Below, piece by piece: positions 62,294 to 64,000 of a stretch of DNA of 64,000 nt. The position numbers and the translations under genes are program-made. The notes beneath the pieces were generated by a model. The model saw nothing but the letters and a program-made list of their open reading frames with translations, was not told the DNA's origin and did not search any database. The stretch comes from an uncultured Eubacteriales bacterium (GTDB taxonomy: Bacteria > Bacillota > Clostridia > Oscillospirales > CAG-272), in the NCBI GenBank assembly GCA_900546695.1, contig URDX01000007.1, positions 17,206 to 81,205 of the forward strand, given 5' to 3'. How positions within the stretch are numbered: the first letter of the stretch is position 1; each line of letters begins with the position of its first letter.

Positions 62294-62640
62294 TCCCGTG
62301 CATCGCATGCCGCCGCGCCGCCGTAACGTGCATCTCACGCCGCGTCACTGCCACTGCACCGCCGCGCCGGTGTGCGGCTGATAATGTGTGTGCTGCCGTG
62401 TGCACCGATGCTGCGCCGCAGTGTGTGTACCTGCGTGCCGTCGTGTGCCCGATGTGCCGCTGTTAAGCTCTCGCCGAAACGGTCGACACCTACCGTGCCG
62501 CGCCGTGCGGTCGGCATGTCGATTTGCATCGAAAAATCACAGACTTCCACGTATCCCGTCATCTACTCCTGTTTTGCCGGAGGCGACAACCGAGTTCTAT
62601 TGTACATTAATTACAAATTTTAGCAGAAATATTGTGTAAT
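62294..62640. other. intergenic region with CG-rich imperfect repeats
   Basis: 347 bases with repeated CCGCGCCG and GTGTG/CGTGC-like units and no gene that I can support. The spo0A promoter follows. Confidence 0.5.
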
Positions 62641-62658
62641 AATTTTCCAATTTGTGCA

Positions 62659-62687
62659 TTGATTAATATACCAATATATGGTAAAAT
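62659..62687 (+). promoter_or_regulatory. vegetative promoter of spo0A
   Basis: -35 TTGATT (62659-62664), 17-base spacer, -10 TAAAAT (62682-62687), 122 bases before the ATG. A sigma-H promoter and 0A boxes could not be identified with confidence. Confidence 0.7.
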
Positions 62688-62808
62688 ATTGCCGTAATAA
62701 CAGAAGTACGGACTCTGTAAATTGCGGTACCTCCGTCGAGCAGCGTCCGAATATACAGCTCTCGCGGAGCCGATGCGTGCGCGCTCCGAAGAAAGGAATG
62801 GAAACATA

Positions 62809-63576
62809 ATGGAACAAAAGACAAGCATACTGATAGCAGATCCGAATGAGGAGTTTCGCCGCAGCTGCCGCGAACGCCTCTGCGCCTTCGGCTATTCCGT
62901 GATCGCAGAAGCCCGCGACGGAGAGGATGCCCTCAGCAAGATCGGCTCTATCCATCCCGACATTGCTATCGTCGACGCATGGCTGCCCGGTCTGGACGGT
63001 TCTAAGCTTATCAGGGGCTGTAAGATGCTCAGCTACGGCAGCGATAATCCTCCTGCCTTCCTCGTAATATCCGAGGCAATGACCCCGACCATGCTCTCCG
63101 ACCTGACGAGAGCGGGCGCGGACTACATAATGATGAAGCCCGTCGACGCGGCAAACCTGACCGAGAAGGTCGCATATCTTGCATCGCAGCGTCACGCGCC
63201 GTCTCGCGGCGTGCTCGATGGCGGCGACATGGAAACTCAGGTAACAAAGGTCATCCATCAGATAGGCGTACCCGCGCACATAAAGGGCTATCAGTACCTG
63301 CGCACCGCCATACTCATGACCATAGAGGACAGCGATGTTATCAATTCGGTAACCAAGATTCTCTACCCCTCCGTTGCAAAGCAGTACTCCACCACCTCCT
63401 CACGCGTTGAGCGTGCGATACGCCACGCGATAGAGGTCGCATGGGACAGAGGTGACGTTGATATACTTAACTCGTATTTCGGCTTCACCATTCAGAATAA
63501 CCGCGGAAAGCCGACTAACAGCGAGTTTATCGCCATGATTGCCGATAATCTGCGCCTGTCCAACAAATATTCGTGA
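62809..63576 (+). CDS. spo0A: sporulation master regulator Spo0A
   Basis: 255 residues from the ATG at 62809 (GAAAGGA upstream). Receiver domain with Asp10-11, phosphorylation site Asp56 in IAIVDAWLPGLDG, and Lys in MMKPVDA. Effector domain with GVPAHIKGYQYLRTAI and the recognition helix SRVERAIRHAIEVAWDRGD. The phosphorylated protein controls entry into sporulation. In many clostridia it lies behind spoIVB; that is not so here. Confidence 0.97.
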   Translation: MEQKTSILIADPNEEFRRSCRERLCAFGYSVIAEARDGEDALSKIGSIHPDIAIVDAWLPGLDGSKLIRGCKMLSYGSDNPPAFLVISEAMTPTMLSDLTRAGADYIMMKPVDAANLTEKVAYLASQRHAPSRGVLDGGDMETQVTKVIHQIGVPAHIKGYQYLRTAILMTIEDSDVINSVTKILYPSVAKQYSTTSSRVERAIRHAIEVAWDRGDVDILNSYFGFTIQNNRGKPTNSEFIAMIADNLRLSNKYS

Positions 63577-63685
63577 TGCCGCGCGGTGTCCTCCGCACCG
63601 CCCGCGCATATATATGTGCGGCATCGGGGCTTCTCCTTCCCCGCACCGCCGCACACCCTCCTTCTTGTACCACTGATTGTACCAC

Positions 63686-63766
63686 CTATTGTACCCCTGA
63701 ATCTTGTTTTTTCACATCTTCAGTCCCCCTGTAAAACCTTTTTATTCTTCTTTCTACGTTTTTCAT
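63686..63766 (-). CDS. possible 26-residue protein
   Basis: A short frame (MKNVERRIKRFYRGTEDVKK..., basic N-terminal half) with AGGAG six bases before the ATG at 63766. It ends at TAG within tandem GGTACAA repeats (63663-63700). Only the ribosome site supports it. Confidence 0.3.
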   Translation of the reverse strand: MKNVERRIKRFYRGTEDVKKQDSGVQ

Positions 63767-63785
63767 AATGATCTCCTATACACAA

Positions 63786-63820
63786 GCGAAAAGGCAGAGC
63801 ATCCGGCTCTGCCTTTTCGC
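63786..63820 (+). terminator. terminator behind spo0A
   Basis: 15-bp perfect stem GCGAAAAGGCAGAGC/GCTCTGCCTTTTCGC with a five-base loop, about 210 bases after spo0A. Confidence 0.8.
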
Positions 63821-63826
63821 TTCGGG

Positions 63827-64000
63827 GAGGCTAAAAAAGCGCAGATCAAAAAAGCGAAAACGAGCTTTTTAATGACAGCTTTAGTGTAATCTGATTTGCT
63901 GAATGATGTCGGAATCCTTGCGGATTCCTTCAAAAGACGAAACAGCGTTTTCGCTTTTTCTACCGCCGAAAATCGCCTCTGCCGTACAATTGTACGGCGA
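63827..64000 (+). repeat. composite 3' repeat, copy D (cut by window edge)
   Basis: Inverted relative to the other copies, in line with the plus-strand gene in front of it. GGCTAAAAAAGCGC (63828-63842), GCGAAAAC, inner GGAATCC/GGATTCC, GTTTTCGCTTTTTC (63944-63957) and then the GCCGTAC/GTACGGC hairpin from about 63970 to the end. Confidence 0.72.

Overview
The window looks like a chromosome segment from an uncultured, spore-forming Clostridia member of the Ruminococcaceae/Oscillospiraceae type. Evidence: a spo0A gene; the order spoVB-mazG-S4 protein-yabP-yabQ-divIC; HrcA/CIRCE-controlled groESL; and secreted proteins with type I dockerin repeats. Most genes lie on the minus strand. No tRNA, rRNA, CRISPR array or complete insertion sequence was seen.

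Region 1 (1-34 kb) is an accessory island crowded with NisT/LanT-like ABC half-exporters (TMD-NBD fusions without a C39 peptidase domain): twelve with an intact NBD, the first cut by the window edge, plus one NBD remnant. groESL and an ORF-less group II intron lie near its left end. In the middle (14.4-22.4 kb) is a compact operon that I read as an undescribed RiPP-type peptide system. In transcription order it holds two ABC half-exporters, a soluble SipW-like signal peptidase, a 38-codon Cys-rich precursor candidate too short for ordinary gene calling, an attenuator hairpin, an acyl-carrier-like protein, two radical SAM proteins that overlap each other, and a BtrH-like (ACP-dependent acyltransferase-like) protein. 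Its core (15.5-19.2 kb) is much more AT-rich than its surroundings. A second, reduced module (10.9-13.8 kb) has an ACP, a truncated signal-peptidase fragment, an ABC exporter and a 42-bp-repeat coding gene. A frameshifted relative of that repeat gene lies upstream of the RiPP operon, with the same promoter, leader hairpin and downstream repeat, so the modules share an origin.

Region 2 (34-51 kb) is conserved core: a beta-lactamase-fold serine hydrolase, divIC, yabQ, yabP, rqcP, mazG, a SpoVB-like flippase, an MTA/SAH-deaminase-like amidohydrolase, a uridine-kinase-like P-loop protein, hemZ, relA, recJ and an FAD-dependent dehydrogenase.

Region 3 (51-64 kb) holds two paralogous secreted dockerin proteins, a NERD protein, an acyl-AMP ligase/ACP pair, a dockerin-bearing GH99/71-like protein, an alpha/beta hydrolase, a candidate small RNA bounded by a consensus promoter and a strong terminator, a small membrane protein and spo0A.

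A composite repeat of about 180 bp, with two nested terminator-like hairpins, recurs directly 3' of several unrelated genes (groEL, a dockerin gene, the GH gene, spo0A). The group II intron sits exactly at the hairpin of one copy.
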